From: Enterocloster asparagiformis
GTDB lineage: Bacteria; Bacillota; Clostridia; Lachnospirales; Lachnospiraceae
NCBI GenBank assembly: GCA_018380885.1
Contig: JAGZSY010000014.1
Coordinates: forward strand, 62,001 to 126,000
Length of the DNA stretch: 64,000 bases
Direction: 5' to 3'
Shown here: positions 24,672 to 33,719 of the stretch, piece by piece
Position numbering within the stretch: position 1 is the stretch's first letter
Layout: each line of letters begins with the position of its first letter
Made by a program: the position numbers and the translations under genes
Notes under the pieces: generated by a model
What the model saw: only the letters and a program-made list of their open reading frames with translations
Database searches by the model: none
Told to the model about the DNA's origin: nothing

Positions 24672-25988
24672 CTATGCAATTTCTCCAGTTTTGCTATCCC
24701 CGCGTTTCCGGTCCGCGCGGCCCTTCCGCGGGTTTGCCGGAACATCGCGGTACACCAGCTCCGGCTGGGCCCTGTTCTTCACCACATCCCTGGTAATCGT
24801 ACAGATACCGATGCTCTCATCCGAAGGAATCTCATACATCAGATCCATCATCACGCCCTCGATGATGGAGCGCAGGCCTCTGGCCCCGATCTTGCGGTCC
24901 ACCGCCAGCTGGGCGATCTCCTCCAGCGCCTCCGGGGTGAATTCCAGCTTTACATTGTCCAGCTCCAGCAGCTTCTGATACTGCTTGATCAGAGCGTTCT
25001 TGGGCTCTGATAAAATCCGCACCATGGCATCCCTGGTCAGGGACTGCAGGGACACATTCACCGGCACGCGGCCGATGAACTCGGGGATCAGGCCGAACTT
25101 GGTCAGATCCTTGGGCTCCACCTTCTTTAACAGCTCGTCGATGTTCATGTCGTTCTTATCCACGATCTCGGCGTTGAAACCGATGGAACCGGCGGAAAGC
25201 CGGGCCTCCACGATCTTCTCCAGGCCGTCGAAGGCGCCTCCGACAATGAAGAGAATGTTGGTGGTGTCGATCTGCAGCAGCTCCTGATGGGGATGCTTTC
25301 TTCCGCCCTGGGGCGGCACGCTGGCAACGGTTCCCTCCAGGATCTTCAGCAGGGCCTGCTGTACGCCCTCGCCGGACACGTCCCTGGTAATGGACACATT
25401 CTCCGACTTCTTGGTAATCTTGTCGATCTCATCAATATAGATAATGCCGTATTCCGCCCGGGCGATATCGTAATCCGCCGCCTGGATCAGCTTCAGCAAA
25501 ATATTCTCCACGTCCTCGCCCACATAGCCCGCCTCGGTCAGAGCCGTGGCATCCGCAATGGCAAAGGGCACATTCAAAATCTTGGCCAGAGTCTGCGCCA
25601 GATAAGTCTTTCCGGAGCCTGTGGGGCCGATCATCAGAATGTTGCTCTTCTGAACGTCCACGTCCACGTGCTGGCAGGCGGTCACGCGCTTGTAGTGGTT
25701 GTATACGGCCACGGAAAGCACCTTCTTCGCCTCGTCCTGGCCGATTACGTATTCGTCCAGAAACGTCTTGATCTCCTTGGGCTTTAACAGCCGGATATCC
25801 GAAAGGCCCGGAGCGGTCTCTTCCTCGCTTCCGTCCAGCTCCTCCTCCAGGATCTCCGAGCACAGCTCAATGCACTCGTCGCAGATATAGACATTGTTGT
25901 TGCCGGCTCCGGCAATCATCTTTCGCACCTGATCCTGCGTTCTTCCGCAGAAGGAGCAGCGGATCGTGTCATCTGTCCTAATTGGCAT
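24672..25988 (-). CDS. clpX: ATP-dependent Clp protease ATP-binding subunit ClpX
   Basis: A 438-residue AAA+ unfoldase. The N-terminal zinc-binding domain has CSFCGR and CDECIELC. Walker A is GPTGSGKT near residue 117, Walker B is IIYIDEIDK near 182, followed by the RKHPHQE pore region and a [10 protein letters not shown] sensor-2 helix near 372. It unfolds substrates for ClpP, encoded 40 bp upstream in the same operon. Confidence 0.97.
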   Translation of the reverse strand: MPIRTDDTIRCSFCGRTQDQVRKMIAGAGNNNVYICDECIELCSEILEEELDGSEEETAPGLSDIRLLKPKEIKTFLDEYVIGQDEAKKVLSVAVYNHYKRVTACQHVDVDVQKSNILMIGPTGSGKTYLAQTLAKILNVPFAIADATALTEAGYVGEDVENILLKLIQAADYDIARAEYGIIYIDEIDKITKKSENVSITRDVSGEGVQQALLKILEGTVASVPPQGGRKHPHQELLQIDTTNILFIVGGAFDGLEKIVEARLSAGSIGFNAEIVDKNDMNIDELLKKVEPKDLTKFGLIPEFIGRVPVNVSLQSLTRDAMVRILSEPKNALIKQYQKLLELDNVKLEFTPEALEEIAQLAVDRKIGARGLRSIIEGVMMDLMYEIPSDESIGICTITRDVVKNRAQPELVYRDVPANPRKGRADRKRGDSKTGEIA

Positions 25989-26028
25989 ATTTTACCTTAC
26001 CTTTCATTCACAGAAATAGGGCTGACGG

Positions 26029-26610
26029 TCAATGGTTGGTGATAATCTGGTCAATCAGGCCGTATTCCCTGGCCTCCTCAGCGCTCATGTAATAGTCGCG
26101 CTCCGTATCCCGCTCGATGACCTCCAGCGGTTTGCCGGTGTTGGCCGCCAAAATCTCATTCAGTTTCCGTTTGGTCTTTAAAATGTTCTCAGCGACAATC
26201 TTGATCTCCGTCGCCTGGCCCTGGGCTCCGCCCGAAGGCTGATGGATCATGATCTGGGAGTTGGGCAGCGAGAAACGCTTGCCCTTTGCGCCGCCGGAAA
26301 GCAGGAATGCGCCCATGCTGGCCGCCATTCCGATACAGATGGTGGACACATCGCTCTTGATATAGTTCATGGTGTCGTAGATCGCCATGCCCGCGGTCAC
26401 CGATCCGCCCGGGCTGTTGATGTACAGATTGATGTCCTTGCCCGGGTCCTCAGCCTCCAGAAACAGCAGCTGCGCCACAATCAGGCTGGCGGACACGTCG
26501 TTCACTTCCTCGCCCAGAAAAATGATTCTCTCCTTTAACAGCCGGGAGTAAATATCGTAGGAGCGCTCCCCGCGGCTGGTCTGTTCAATGACATAAGGTA
26601 CTAAACTCAT
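26029..26610 (-). CDS. clpP: ATP-dependent Clp protease proteolytic subunit
   Basis: A 193-residue serine protease. The catalytic triad is visible: Ser in GMAASMGAF (near residue 98), His in MIHQPSGG (near 123) and Asp in DTERDYYMS (near 172). The ATG at 26610 gives the canonical [10 protein letters not shown] start and follows AGGAGG by eight bases. It forms the ClpXP protease with ClpX downstream. It lies between tig and clpX, with a stable hairpin in its leader. Confidence 0.97.
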   Translation of the reverse strand: MSLVPYVIEQTSRGERSYDIYSRLLKERIIFLGEEVNDVSASLIVAQLLFLEAEDPGKDINLYINSPGGSVTAGMAIYDTMNYIKSDVSTICIGMAASMGAFLLSGGAKGKRFSLPNSQIMIHQPSGGAQGQATEIKIVAENILKTKRKLNEILAANTGKPLEVIERDTERDYYMSAEEAREYGLIDQIITNH

Positions 26611-26663
26611 AATCAGATCCTCCTGTCTGTCTGTCATTTTGGTTTGACATACGTCTCATAAAA

Positions 26664-26710
26664 CCAAGGAGATTCCCAGCAGGCCATTTGGACACCAGGA
26701 ATCCCCCTTG
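26664..26710 (-). terminator. Terminator- or attenuator-like hairpin between tig and clpP
   Basis: CCAAGGAGATTCC (26664-26676) and GGAATCCCCCTTG (26698-26710) form a nearly perfect stem with one bulge, followed on the minus strand by GTTTT. It lies about 55 bp before the clpP start. A second weaker GC-rich hairpin with a short T run lies closer to the tig stop. Partial termination could set the tig to clpPX ratio. Confidence 0.5.
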
Positions 26711-26764
26711 CTCTCAAAACGCAGCCTCAGCGCGCCGGCACAACCGGCGGCCCGCTGCATTCAA

Positions 26765-28051
26765 TTAAACTAACTTGGCCTCTGCCACCAGGAAGTCAAC
26801 CGCTTCCTGAACGGCCAGATCTTCCTTCATCTGCTTCTTATCCTGCTCGCCCATGTATTCTTTCAGCTTGTCGGCTTCCATCTGGTAAGCGGCCGCCATC
26901 TTGGTGATCTCCTCGTCCAGACGCTCGTCGGAAACCTGGATGTTCTCCTGCTTTACAACCTCCTCCAGGACCAGTCTGGTCTGGATGCGCTTCACCGCCT
27001 GGGGACGCATCTGCTCCTTCATCTGCTCGATGGTCATGCCGGTGTATTTCAGATAGAGCTCCAGGTTCAGGCCCTGGCTCTGCATTTTGCGCGCGGTATC
27101 CTGCAGCATGTTCTCCACCTGCCCGTCGATCATGGGCTCCGGGATCTCCATGGAAGCGCCCTCCACTACCTTTTCAACCACGCGGTTCTCGTTCTCGGTA
27201 GCTGCCTCCTTCTGCTTCTTCTCAGACAGTTTCGCCTCAATATCCTTTTTGTATTCATCCAGAGTCTCAAATTCGGAAACTTCTCCGGCGAACTCATCGT
27301 TCAGCTCCGGGATCTCCTTGACCTTGATCTCCTTAACCGTTACCTTGAAGGTAGCGGGCTTTCCTGCCAGCTCGGCGGCATGGTACTCAGCCGGGAAGGT
27401 TACGTTTACCTCGCAGGCCTCGCCGATATTCTTGCCGATCAGCTGCTCCTCAAAGGTGTCGATAAAGGAGTGGGAGCCGATGGTCAGGCTGTAGTCCTCT
27501 GCCTTGCCGCCGTCAAAGGCCTTGCCGTCCACATAGCCGTCGAAGTCGATCACTACCTGGTCGCCGTCCGCAACAGGCCTGTCCTCAACGGTCAGCAGTC
27601 TGGCGTTCTGCTCCTGAACCTTCTTCAGCTCAGCCTCGATGTCCTCAGCCTTCACGGAAGCGTCGGCCTTCTCCACCTCCAGGCCCTTGTACTCGCCCAG
27701 GGTCACTTCCGGCTTAACAGCCACGGTGGCGGTGTAGATAAATTCCTTGCCCTTCTCGATCTGGGTGATGCTGATCTCGGGTCTGGAAACGATATCCAGC
27801 TCGCTCTCCTTCATGGCGTCCGCGTAGGTCTCGTTGATGGCCTCATCCGCCGCGTCCTCATAGAAAACGCCCACGCCGTACATCTTCTCGATCATAGCCT
27901 GGGGAGCTTTTCCTTTGCGGAATCCGGGAATGTTGAAACGGTTCTTATTCTTATTGAATGCTTTCTTGATTGCCTTCTCAAACTGCTCTGCCGGCACCTC
28001 CACGGTCAGCTTCGCCATGTTTTTTTCTAATTTTTCTACTTGTAAACTCAT
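26765..28051 (-). CDS. tig: Trigger factor
   Basis: A 428-residue ribosome-associated chaperone and prolyl isomerase. The N-terminal ribosome-binding signature is IPGFRKGKAPQAMIEK near residue 41. The FKBP-like PPIase domain spans about 150-245 (DGDQVVIDFDGYVDG), and the C-terminal helical arms complete the protein. It heads the tig-clpP-clpX group, and its promoter region carries the repeats at 28135-28184. The start follows AAGGAGGA. Confidence 0.96.
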   Translation of the reverse strand: MSLQVEKLEKNMAKLTVEVPAEQFEKAIKKAFNKNKNRFNIPGFRKGKAPQAMIEKMYGVGVFYEDAADEAINETYADAMKESELDIVSRPEISITQIEKGKEFIYTATVAVKPEVTLGEYKGLEVEKADASVKAEDIEAELKKVQEQNARLLTVEDRPVADGDQVVIDFDGYVDGKAFDGGKAEDYSLTIGSHSFIDTFEEQLIGKNIGEACEVNVTFPAEYHAAELAGKPATFKVTVKEIKVKEIPELNDEFAGEVSEFETLDEYKKDIEAKLSEKKQKEAATENENRVVEKVVEGASMEIPEPMIDGQVENMLQDTARKMQSQGLNLELYLKYTGMTIEQMKEQMRPQAVKRIQTRLVLEEVVKQENIQVSDERLDEEITKMAAAYQMEADKLKEYMGEQDKKQMKEDLAVQEAVDFLVAEAKLV

Positions 28052-28119
28052 TATATGGGTTCCTCCTTAAAATATATGTGATTCGCCCATATCCCGAGGG
28101 CGCTACACTTCAATTTACC

Positions 28120-28148
28120 ATTATAGCATGCCCGTTCGCAAAATTCCA
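28120..28148 (-). promoter_or_regulatory. Promoter of tig
   Basis: On the minus strand TATAAT (28120-28125) is preceded by TGC, forming an extended -10, and 17 bp further by TGGAAT (28143-28148) as a weak -35. The leader is about 60 nt. Confidence 0.75.
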
Positions 28149-28163
28149 GTATTATTTTGCGAA
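28135..28163. promoter_or_regulatory. Perfect inverted repeat over the tig -35 region
   Basis: TTCGCAAAAT (28135-28144) and ATTTTGCGAA (28154-28163) form a perfect 10-bp inverted repeat with a 9-bp spacer that covers the -35 of the tig promoter. This is the size and position of a dimeric regulator operator. No regulator is identified. Confidence 0.6.
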
Positions 28164-28184
28164 ACTGCAATGTAACTGCAATGT
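28163..28184. repeat. Tandem 11-bp direct repeat upstream of the tig promoter
   Basis: AACTGCAATGT occurs twice back to back (28163-28173 and 28174-28184), so the copies are one helical turn apart. They directly adjoin the palindrome at 28135-28163, between the tig promoter and the end of the DJ-1 gene. Confidence 0.7.
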
Positions 28185-28202
28185 TGCCCTTCCGCAGCCG
28201 CC

Positions 28203-28757
28203 TCAGCCCTGATCGTACTGGATGGATTTCTTGATTTTAGCCGACTGCTGGGTTCCCTGGAGCAGGCGGACCAGCTCCAGCCCCATGTCCAGCGCGTAGC
28301 CCAAGCCTCTGCCCGTGGTGATATTTCCGTCCGTAATCACGCCCTGCAGGGTGTAGGAGACGCCATGGAGCCGGTCCTCGTAGCCCGGGTAGCAGGTGGC
28401 GGTGCGGCCCTTCAACAGTCCCAGCTCTCCCAGCACGCTGGGCGCGGCGCAGATTGCCGCCAGGCGCCTGCCCTGTTTGTTTGCTTTCACCAGCGCGTTG
28501 GCGAGCCCCTCATGGGCCTTCAAATTTGGAGTTCCCGGCACGCCGCCCGGGAGAAACAGAACGTCGGCCTCGTCCGGATTCACCTCTTCAAACAGAGCAT
28601 CCGTCTGAATGGTGATGTTGTGGGAGCCGGTTACCATACGATTTCCGGTAACGGATACCAGCAGCGTTTCCACCCCGGCCCTGCGCAGCACGTCCACTAC
28701 GGCCAGACATTCCACCTCTTCCAAACCTTCCGCTAAAATTGCAAACACCTTTGCCAT
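28203..28757 (-). CDS. DJ-1/PfpI-family protein
   Basis: A 184-residue protein of the DJ-1/ThiJ/YajL group. The nucleophile-elbow cysteine is in AAICAAPSVLG near residue 104 and the conserved acidic residue is in AEGLEEVE near residue 14. Members act as deglycases, stress chaperones or amidases; the activity cannot be told from sequence. The ATG at 28757 follows AAGGAG by seven bases. It is upstream of tig but separated from it by the tig promoter and repeats. Confidence 0.92.
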   Translation of the reverse strand: MAKVFAILAEGLEEVECLAVVDVLRRAGVETLLVSVTGNRMVTGSHNITIQTDALFEEVNPDEADVLFLPGGVPGTPNLKAHEGLANALVKANKQGRRLAAICAAPSVLGELGLLKGRTATCYPGYEDRLHGVSYTLQGVITDGNITTGRGLGYALDMGLELVRLLQGTQQSAKIKKSIQYDQG

Positions 28758-28911
28758 GACAATCTCCTTCCCTGTACGTATTCTCATTAAACATTCTAGC
28801 ATGGTTGCGGAAAATTGCCAGTCCTTTTTTCATTTTTGATAATTTTGCTGTTCTAATGAAAAGCTACATGTTATGATACTGTCAGAATGTATATGACTCA
28901 GGAGGAAAACA

Positions 28912-29379
28912 ATGGAAATTGAACGGAAATATCGGATCGCCGCCCTGCCGGAACACTACCGGTCCTACCCGGTCCGGGCCATTGAGCAGGCTTATCTGTG
29001 CACGGACCCGGTGGTGCGGGTGCGCAGGGACGGGGACGAATACTATCTCACCTACAAGGGCCGCGGCCTGCTGGCCCGTGAGGAGTACAATCTCCCCTTA
29101 AACGAACAGGCCTACCGCCATCTGCTGGAGAAGGCCGACGGCATCGTGCTGACCAAGGACCGCTACATGATTCCCATGACCGGACCATACTCCCACCTGA
29201 CCATCGAGCTGGACGTGTTCTCAGGCGTGTACGACGGTCTCGTTCTGGCCGAGGTGGAATTTCCCACCGAGGAGGAGGCCAACGCCTTTGTGCCGCCGGA
29301 GTGGTTCACCGAGGATGTGACCATGTCCGGCGAATACCAGAACAGCCGGTTGAGCAGCGGCCTGATTAAATTCGACTGA
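28912..29379 (+). CDS. CYTH-domain protein
   Basis: A 155-residue plus-strand protein with the CYTH signature EIERKYRI at the N terminus (ExExK type), then alternating basic strands (VRVRRDGDEYYLTYKG) and acidic strands (TIELDVF, LAEVEFP) that line the triphosphate tunnel. Such proteins hydrolyse inorganic triphosphate or bind triphosphorylated compounds. AGGAGG precedes the ATG. A TATGAT-type -10 is visible about 35 bp upstream. A bidirectional terminator separates it from the convergent mgl operon. Confidence 0.88.
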   Translation: MEIERKYRIAALPEHYRSYPVRAIEQAYLCTDPVVRVRRDGDEYYLTYKGRGLLAREEYNLPLNEQAYRHLLEKADGIVLTKDRYMIPMTGPYSHLTIELDVFSGVYDGLVLAEVEFPTEEEANAFVPPEWFTEDVTMSGEYQNSRLSSGLIKFD

Positions 29380-29425
29380 TTCCCGCGGGGCGTCTGAAAA
29401 CGCTTCCCGCCGCCCGCCTGCAACC

Positions 29426-29485
29426 AAAAACGCCGCCGTCCGCAGAATCATCTCAGAATGATCCCACGCGGACAGCAGCGTTTTT
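29426..29485. terminator. Bidirectional terminator between the CYTH gene and the mgl operon
   Basis: AAAAACGC..GTCCGC at the left and GCGGAC..GCGTTTTT at the right form a long stem (with two small mismatches) bounded by A and T runs, so it can terminate both converging transcripts. Confidence 0.85.
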
Positions 29486-29487
29486 AT

Positions 29488-29703
29488 TTACCGGTTTATC
29501 AGCCCCAGGATCAGCACCACCACGAACAGGACGCAGAGGCAGCCGATAATGATGTCCATTGTCCGGACGGAGACGTGAATGCGGTCATAGAAGCTCTCCT
29601 TGAGCGACTGGGATTTGAGCTCTTTGTTCTCATCCTTCAGCCGCCGGTTCTCCTCCTCCAGCTCTCGCAGGCGCTCCTCCGGAAGCATTTCTTTCTCTTC
29701 CAT
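29488..29703 (-). CDS. Small coiled-coil membrane protein
   Basis: A 71-residue protein. Residues about 5-40 are highly charged with heptad spacing (RLRELEEENRRLKDENKEL), and residues 48-68 form one membrane segment. It starts six bases after mglC and ends at the operon terminator. No family is recognised. It could be a small subunit or regulator of the transporter, or unrelated; the ribosome site is weak. Confidence 0.55.
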   Translation of the reverse strand: MEEKEMLPEERLRELEEENRRLKDENKELKSQSLKESFYDRIHVSVRTMDIIIGCLCVLFVVVLILGLINR

Positions 29704-29709
29704 AGGCGA

Positions 29710-30714
29710 TTACTTCTTCACAATGTACTTGCGGATATCCAGAGCGATTGCCACCACGATTACAACGCCCTGCAGAATGTACTGGTAGTTGGGGTCAACG
29801 CCCAGGAACTGCAGCGTGGATTTTAACAGCTCGAACACCAGCACGCCGACGATTACGCCGGAAATTTTGCCGACGCCGCCGTTTACGGATACGCCGCCGA
29901 TGGTACAGGCTGCGATTGCCTCCAGCTCATAGCCCTGGCCCATGTTGGTGCTGGCGCCTGCGGTTTTCGCCGCCAGCAGGAAGCCGGCCAGCGCGTACAG
30001 AGCGGTCGCTGTCACGTAGATGATGATTTTCGTCTTTTTCACGTTTACGCCGGATACCTCGGCCGCGCTCTCATTGCCGCCGATGGCGTACATGTATTTG
30101 CCGTGGCGGGTCATATTGTACACGAACCACATGATCAGGCCTACCACTGCCGCGATGATGAACAGATAGGGTATGCCGGGGAAGCTGGTGGTTTTAAACA
30201 GAGCGCCGGTACCCACATTGACGAAATCCTTGCGGAAGCCGCCCAGAGGAACGTTCTTGGTGTAAACCTGTACAACGCCGTACACGATCAGCTGCATGCC
30301 CAGGGTGCCGATGAACGCCGGCACGCTTAAGAAGGAGATCACCAGGCCGTTGATCAGACCAAAGATACAGCAGACAGCAACGCAGATCAGCAGGACCAGA
30401 ATCACGGGCAGATCTGGCAGGTTGGGATAAAACCGTCCCGCGAAGTTGGCGTCCTGGAGCAGGGTGCCTGCAATACAGGCGCTTAAGCCCACGCAGCGTC
30501 CTGCGGACAGGTCCGTGCCGCGGGTGATCAGACAGCCGCTGACGCCGAAGGCGATGATGAAACGGGGCGCGCAGTTTAACGCGATGCCCTTCATGTTGTT
30601 GAAGCTGAAGAAATTATCTTTTGTGATACTTACATATGCCACCATGATAATCAGCAGCATGATAATTCCGTTGTTGATTAAAAAATCTTTGACATTTATT
30701 TTCTTTTTATCCAT
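29710..30714 (-). CDS. mglC: Galactose/methyl-galactoside ABC transporter permease MglC
   Basis: A 334-residue membrane protein with about ten hydrophobic segments, of the RbsC/MglC carbohydrate-uptake-2 permease family. The ITRGTDLSAGRCVGLSA segment near residue 65 corresponds closely to the E. coli MglC segment TQGTDLSAGRQVGLAA. It forms the channel of the importer with MglA and MglB. It starts 18 bp after mglA behind GGAGG. Confidence 0.9.
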   Translation of the reverse strand: MDKKKINVKDFLINNGIIMLLIIMVAYVSITKDNFFSFNNMKGIALNCAPRFIIAFGVSGCLITRGTDLSAGRCVGLSACIAGTLLQDANFAGRFYPNLPDLPVILVLLICVAVCCIFGLINGLVISFLSVPAFIGTLGMQLIVYGVVQVYTKNVPLGGFRKDFVNVGTGALFKTTSFPGIPYLFIIAAVVGLIMWFVYNMTRHGKYMYAIGGNESAAEVSGVNVKKTKIIIYVTATALYALAGFLLAAKTAGASTNMGQGYELEAIAACTIGGVSVNGGVGKISGVIVGVLVFELLKSTLQFLGVDPNYQYILQGVVIVVAIALDIRKYIVKK

Positions 30715-30732
30715 CCCTACGTCCTCCTTCGG

Positions 30733-32238
30733 CTAAAACTTGGTAGCCAGGCTCATGATATTCTCCTGGGTTGCTTCTTCACCGGATACCTCGCCGGTAA
30801 TCCTGCCGTTACACATTACCATGATGCGGTCGGACATACCGATCAGCTCCGGCATCTCGGAGGAAATCATGATAATGGCTTTTCCCTGCTTCGCAAGATT
30901 GATCATAATCTGATAGATCTCGTACTTGGCGCCCACGTCGATGCCCCGGGTGGGCTCATCCATGATCAGCACGTCCGGGTTGTTGGCCAGCCACCGGGAG
31001 ATGATAACCTTCTGCTGGTTGCCGCCCGAGAGAGACTGGATTGTGGTCTTGCTGCTGGGCGTCTTGATGCTCAGCTTCGCCACGTTGTCCTTGACCAGCT
31101 GCTCGATCTTTCCGTGGTTCAGCACGATGCCCATATCCAGATACTGATCCAGCGAGGAGATGGAAACGTTGTCCGCGATGGACAGGCAGCCGATGATACC
31201 GGTCCCCCGCCGGTCCTCGGTGATCATACCGATATTGCCGCGGATCGCGTCCTGGGGTCTGGCCACCTTGATGGGCTTGCCGTTCATCAGCACCTCGCCG
31301 CTTGCCACATGGCGCATGCCGAAGATGGCCTCCATCAGCTCGGTTCTCTGAGCGCCCACCAGGCCGCCGAAGCCCAGGATTTCACCCCGGTGCAGCTCAA
31401 AGCTGCAGTCCTGGAAGGAGCGCTCGTGGATGCTGGATAAGTGCTTTACCTCCAGGATCACGTCCCCGGGCTCATTGTCCCTGGGCGGATAGATGTTGGT
31501 CAGCTCGCGGCCCACCATCTGTTTTACGATCTCCTGGTCGCTGATATCCTTCACCGCCCAGCTGCCCACGTAAGTGCCGTCGCGCATGATGGTGATGTCG
31601 TCCGCGATCTCGCGGATCTCAGCCATCTTGTGGGATATGTAAATCAGGGAAACGCCTCTGTCCCGCAGATCGCGGACGATCCGGAACAGGGCTTCCACCT
31701 CGTTGTCCGTCAGGGAGGAGGTAGGCTCATCCAGAATCACCACCTTGGCGTTCATGGATACGGCCTTGGCAATCTCAACGGACTGCATCTGTGAGATGGA
31801 CAGAGTGCCCAGCTTGGCTTTGGGATCGAAGCTCATCTTCACGTCTTTCAGCCACTTCTCCGCTTCCTCGTTCATTTTCTTATGGTCGATTACTTTCAGC
31901 GGGCCATAATTCCTGGTCGGAAACCTGCCGCAGTACATATTCTCGGCGATGGAACGCTCCGGTATGGGCTGCAGTTCCTGGTGCACCATGGCCAGACCTT
32001 TGTGAAGGGCGTCGTCCGGGTTCAGGATATTCATCTTCTCCCCGTCCAAATAAACTTCCCCCTCATCCATCTTGTAAATTCCGAACAGGCACTTCATCAG
32101 CGTGGATTTGCCGGCGCCGTTCTCGCCCATCAGAGCGTGTACGGTGCCCGGCCGGACCTTCAGGCTGATCCCGTCCAGAGCCTTGACGCCGGGGAAACTT
32201 TTGCTGACACCCCGCATTTCCAATCTGTACTCTGCCAT
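30733..32238 (-). CDS. mglA: Galactose/methyl-galactoside ABC transporter ATP-binding protein MglA
   Basis: A 501-residue protein with two fused ABC domains. The first has Walker A GENGAGKST (near residue 38) and Walker B VVILDEPTSSL. The second has a degenerate Walker A (GGLVGAQRTE near 286), signature LSGGNQQK (near 399) and DEPTRGIDVGAK. This is the MglA/RbsA/XylG architecture. The ATG at 32238 follows AAGGAG by seven bases; an upstream extension of the frame is ignored. It lies between mglB and mglC. Confidence 0.94.
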   Translation of the reverse strand: MAEYRLEMRGVSKSFPGVKALDGISLKVRPGTVHALMGENGAGKSTLMKCLFGIYKMDEGEVYLDGEKMNILNPDDALHKGLAMVHQELQPIPERSIAENMYCGRFPTRNYGPLKVIDHKKMNEEAEKWLKDVKMSFDPKAKLGTLSISQMQSVEIAKAVSMNAKVVILDEPTSSLTDNEVEALFRIVRDLRDRGVSLIYISHKMAEIREIADDITIMRDGTYVGSWAVKDISDQEIVKQMVGRELTNIYPPRDNEPGDVILEVKHLSSIHERSFQDCSFELHRGEILGFGGLVGAQRTELMEAIFGMRHVASGEVLMNGKPIKVARPQDAIRGNIGMITEDRRGTGIIGCLSIADNVSISSLDQYLDMGIVLNHGKIEQLVKDNVAKLSIKTPSSKTTIQSLSGGNQQKVIISRWLANNPDVLIMDEPTRGIDVGAKYEIYQIMINLAKQGKAIIMISSEMPELIGMSDRIMVMCNGRITGEVSGEEATQENIMSLATKF

Positions 32239-32310
32239 CCCGTTATCTCCTTTCATAAAATCAGGTGTGCCGGACAGACACACCTGAAAAATTTCTACTC
32301 TGCTAACCGC

Positions 32311-33456
32311 TTATTTCACGATGTCAAGGATTTCCTGTGCGTTGTCATTGGTAACCTTTACATAGTCAACCATGTTTACGTTCTCAACGTCTTTGCCATT
32401 TAAGAAATCACAAGCAATGTTGGCAGCTTTCTGAGCCTGGCTGATGTGATCGTTAAATACAGTACCGGTCATCTTGCCTTCCATTACGTTCTGAACGGCC
32501 TCGGTCAGAGCGTCAACGCCTACGATGTAGATGTCCTCGCCCACTTTTCTGTCTGCTGCCTGGATTGCGGCCAGAGCGCCCAGAGCCATTGCGTCGTTGT
32601 TACAGAACACAACGTCGATCTTGTCGCCATACTGAGTCAGAGCATCCTGCACGATCTGCTGGCCCTTGGCCTGATCCCAGTCGCCTCTCTGCTTTAACAG
32701 CTCCTCAACCTTCACGCCTGCGTCGGTCAGAGCCTTTACGGAGTACTCGGTTCTGTACTGAGCGTCCACGTTCTCGGGATCGCCCTGAACCATGATGTAG
32801 CTCACAACGCCGTCGCCGTTGGCATCGCCGTGGTTCTCAAGCTCTGCGATCTCCTCGCCCTGGAAGGTGCCGGACTGTCTTGCGTCCGCGCCAACGTATG
32901 TAGCCTTGATTCCTTCGTCTTTCCATCTCTGCTCTTCCGCTACATCCGGCTCGCGGTTGATGTAAACAACGGGGATTCCGGCCTCGTTACACTTGTCGGT
33001 AACAGTGGGAGCGGAGGAGGACTGAACCAGGTTCAGGATCAGAACGTCCACGCCCTGGTTGATGAAGTTGTCGATCTGGTTGGTCTGCTCAGCCTGATCG
33101 TTCTTGCCGTCCATGATGGTGATGTTCTCTTTCTTGAAGCCCAGGTCCTCAACCAGATATCTCTCTAACTCGGTACGGTACAGGGTCATGAAGTTATCGT
33201 CGAATTTGTAGATGCTGATGCCGACCTTCTTATCAGCATAGTCACCGGTAGTCGCTGCCGCTGCCTCTGTAGCCGCCTCACTGGCTGCCGCCGCAGCCTC
33301 GGTCGCTGCCTCTGTGGCCGCCTCGGTCGCTGCTTCAGTTTTCGGAGCCTCGGTGGCTGCTGCGGTGGTCTCTTTCGCTCCGCCGCCGCATCCTGCCATG
33401 GAAAATACCATTGCGGAAGCCATTGCAACTGCAGTAACTTTTCTTAATACTCTCAT
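32311..33456 (-). CDS. mglB: Galactose/glucose-binding lipoprotein MglB
   Basis: A 381-residue extracytoplasmic binding protein. Residues 1-22 are a lipoprotein signal with lipobox SMAGC, followed by an Ala/Thr/Glu-rich linker (about 25-68, repeated ATEA units). The mature domain has the MglB calcium loop DANGDGVVSY (near 222), the sugar-contact NREPD segment and CNNDAMALGA (near 300), all shared with E. coli MglB. It delivers D-galactose or D-glucose type sugars to MglAC. The ATG at 33456 follows GGGAGG. Confidence 0.93.
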   Translation of the reverse strand: MRVLRKVTAVAMASAMVFSMAGCGGGAKETTAAATEAPKTEAATEAATEAATEAAAAASEAATEAAAATTGDYADKKVGISIYKFDDNFMTLYRTELERYLVEDLGFKKENITIMDGKNDQAEQTNQIDNFINQGVDVLILNLVQSSSAPTVTDKCNEAGIPVVYINREPDVAEEQRWKDEGIKATYVGADARQSGTFQGEEIAELENHGDANGDGVVSYIMVQGDPENVDAQYRTEYSVKALTDAGVKVEELLKQRGDWDQAKGQQIVQDALTQYGDKIDVVFCNNDAMALGALAAIQAADRKVGEDIYIVGVDALTEAVQNVMEGKMTGTVFNDHISQAQKAANIACDFLNGKDVENVNMVDYVKVTNDNAQEILDIVK

Positions 33457-33528
33457 GTTTGTAATCCTCCCTTTGCTTTGTTTTCGGTTTTCTGTCGTAT
33501 TTGTTACTTTTATCTTAACGACAAGGTT

Positions 33529-33557
33529 ATTATAGTTCCGAATTATGCATTTTTCCA
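33529..33557 (-). promoter_or_regulatory. Promoter of the mglBAC operon
   Basis: A perfect TATAAT (33529-33534) with TGGAAA (33552-33557) 17 bp upstream on the minus strand. The roughly 100 bp further upstream (33560-33660) is very AT-rich and contains AAAGC/GCTTT inverted repeats; it is the natural place for the two-component regulator to bind. The -35 is weak, as for an activated promoter. Confidence 0.65.
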
Positions 33558-33664
33558 TATGATTTTTTACGGTCCATTATGAAATTTCTTTGATTTTCTG
33601 TCTAATGTGATATTTTTTTATAATATTCTTCAAACTTTCAAAGCATTTTTTTGCTTTCAGGGGT

Positions 33665-33713
33665 AAAAAAAGCCCTGTGCACAGGAGTTTTGCTCCATTT
33701 TGCACAAGGCCTT
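33665..33713 (-). terminator. Terminator after the anchored MglB paralogue
   Basis: TGCACAAGGC (33701-33710) pairs with GCCCTGTGCA (33672-33681), with an inner GGAG/CTCC stem, followed on the minus strand by seven T (33665-33671). It separates the signalling genes from mglBAC. Confidence 0.85.
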
Positions 33714-33719
33714 TCCTGT

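Noticed and set aside
24575..24745. N-terminal extension of lon
   Set aside because: The extension crosses the terminator hairpin after clpX and does not match Lon; family start is at 24574.
28135..28184. CRISPR-like repeat or CIRCE element upstream of tig
   Set aside because: Only two tandem 11-bp copies and one palindrome; the CIRCE half-site TTAGCACTC is absent and there are no spacers.
33232..33360. Tandem repeat in the mglB linker as a mobile or CRISPR repeat
   Set aside because: It is an in-frame Ala/Thr/Glu low-complexity linker typical of lipoproteins in this group.
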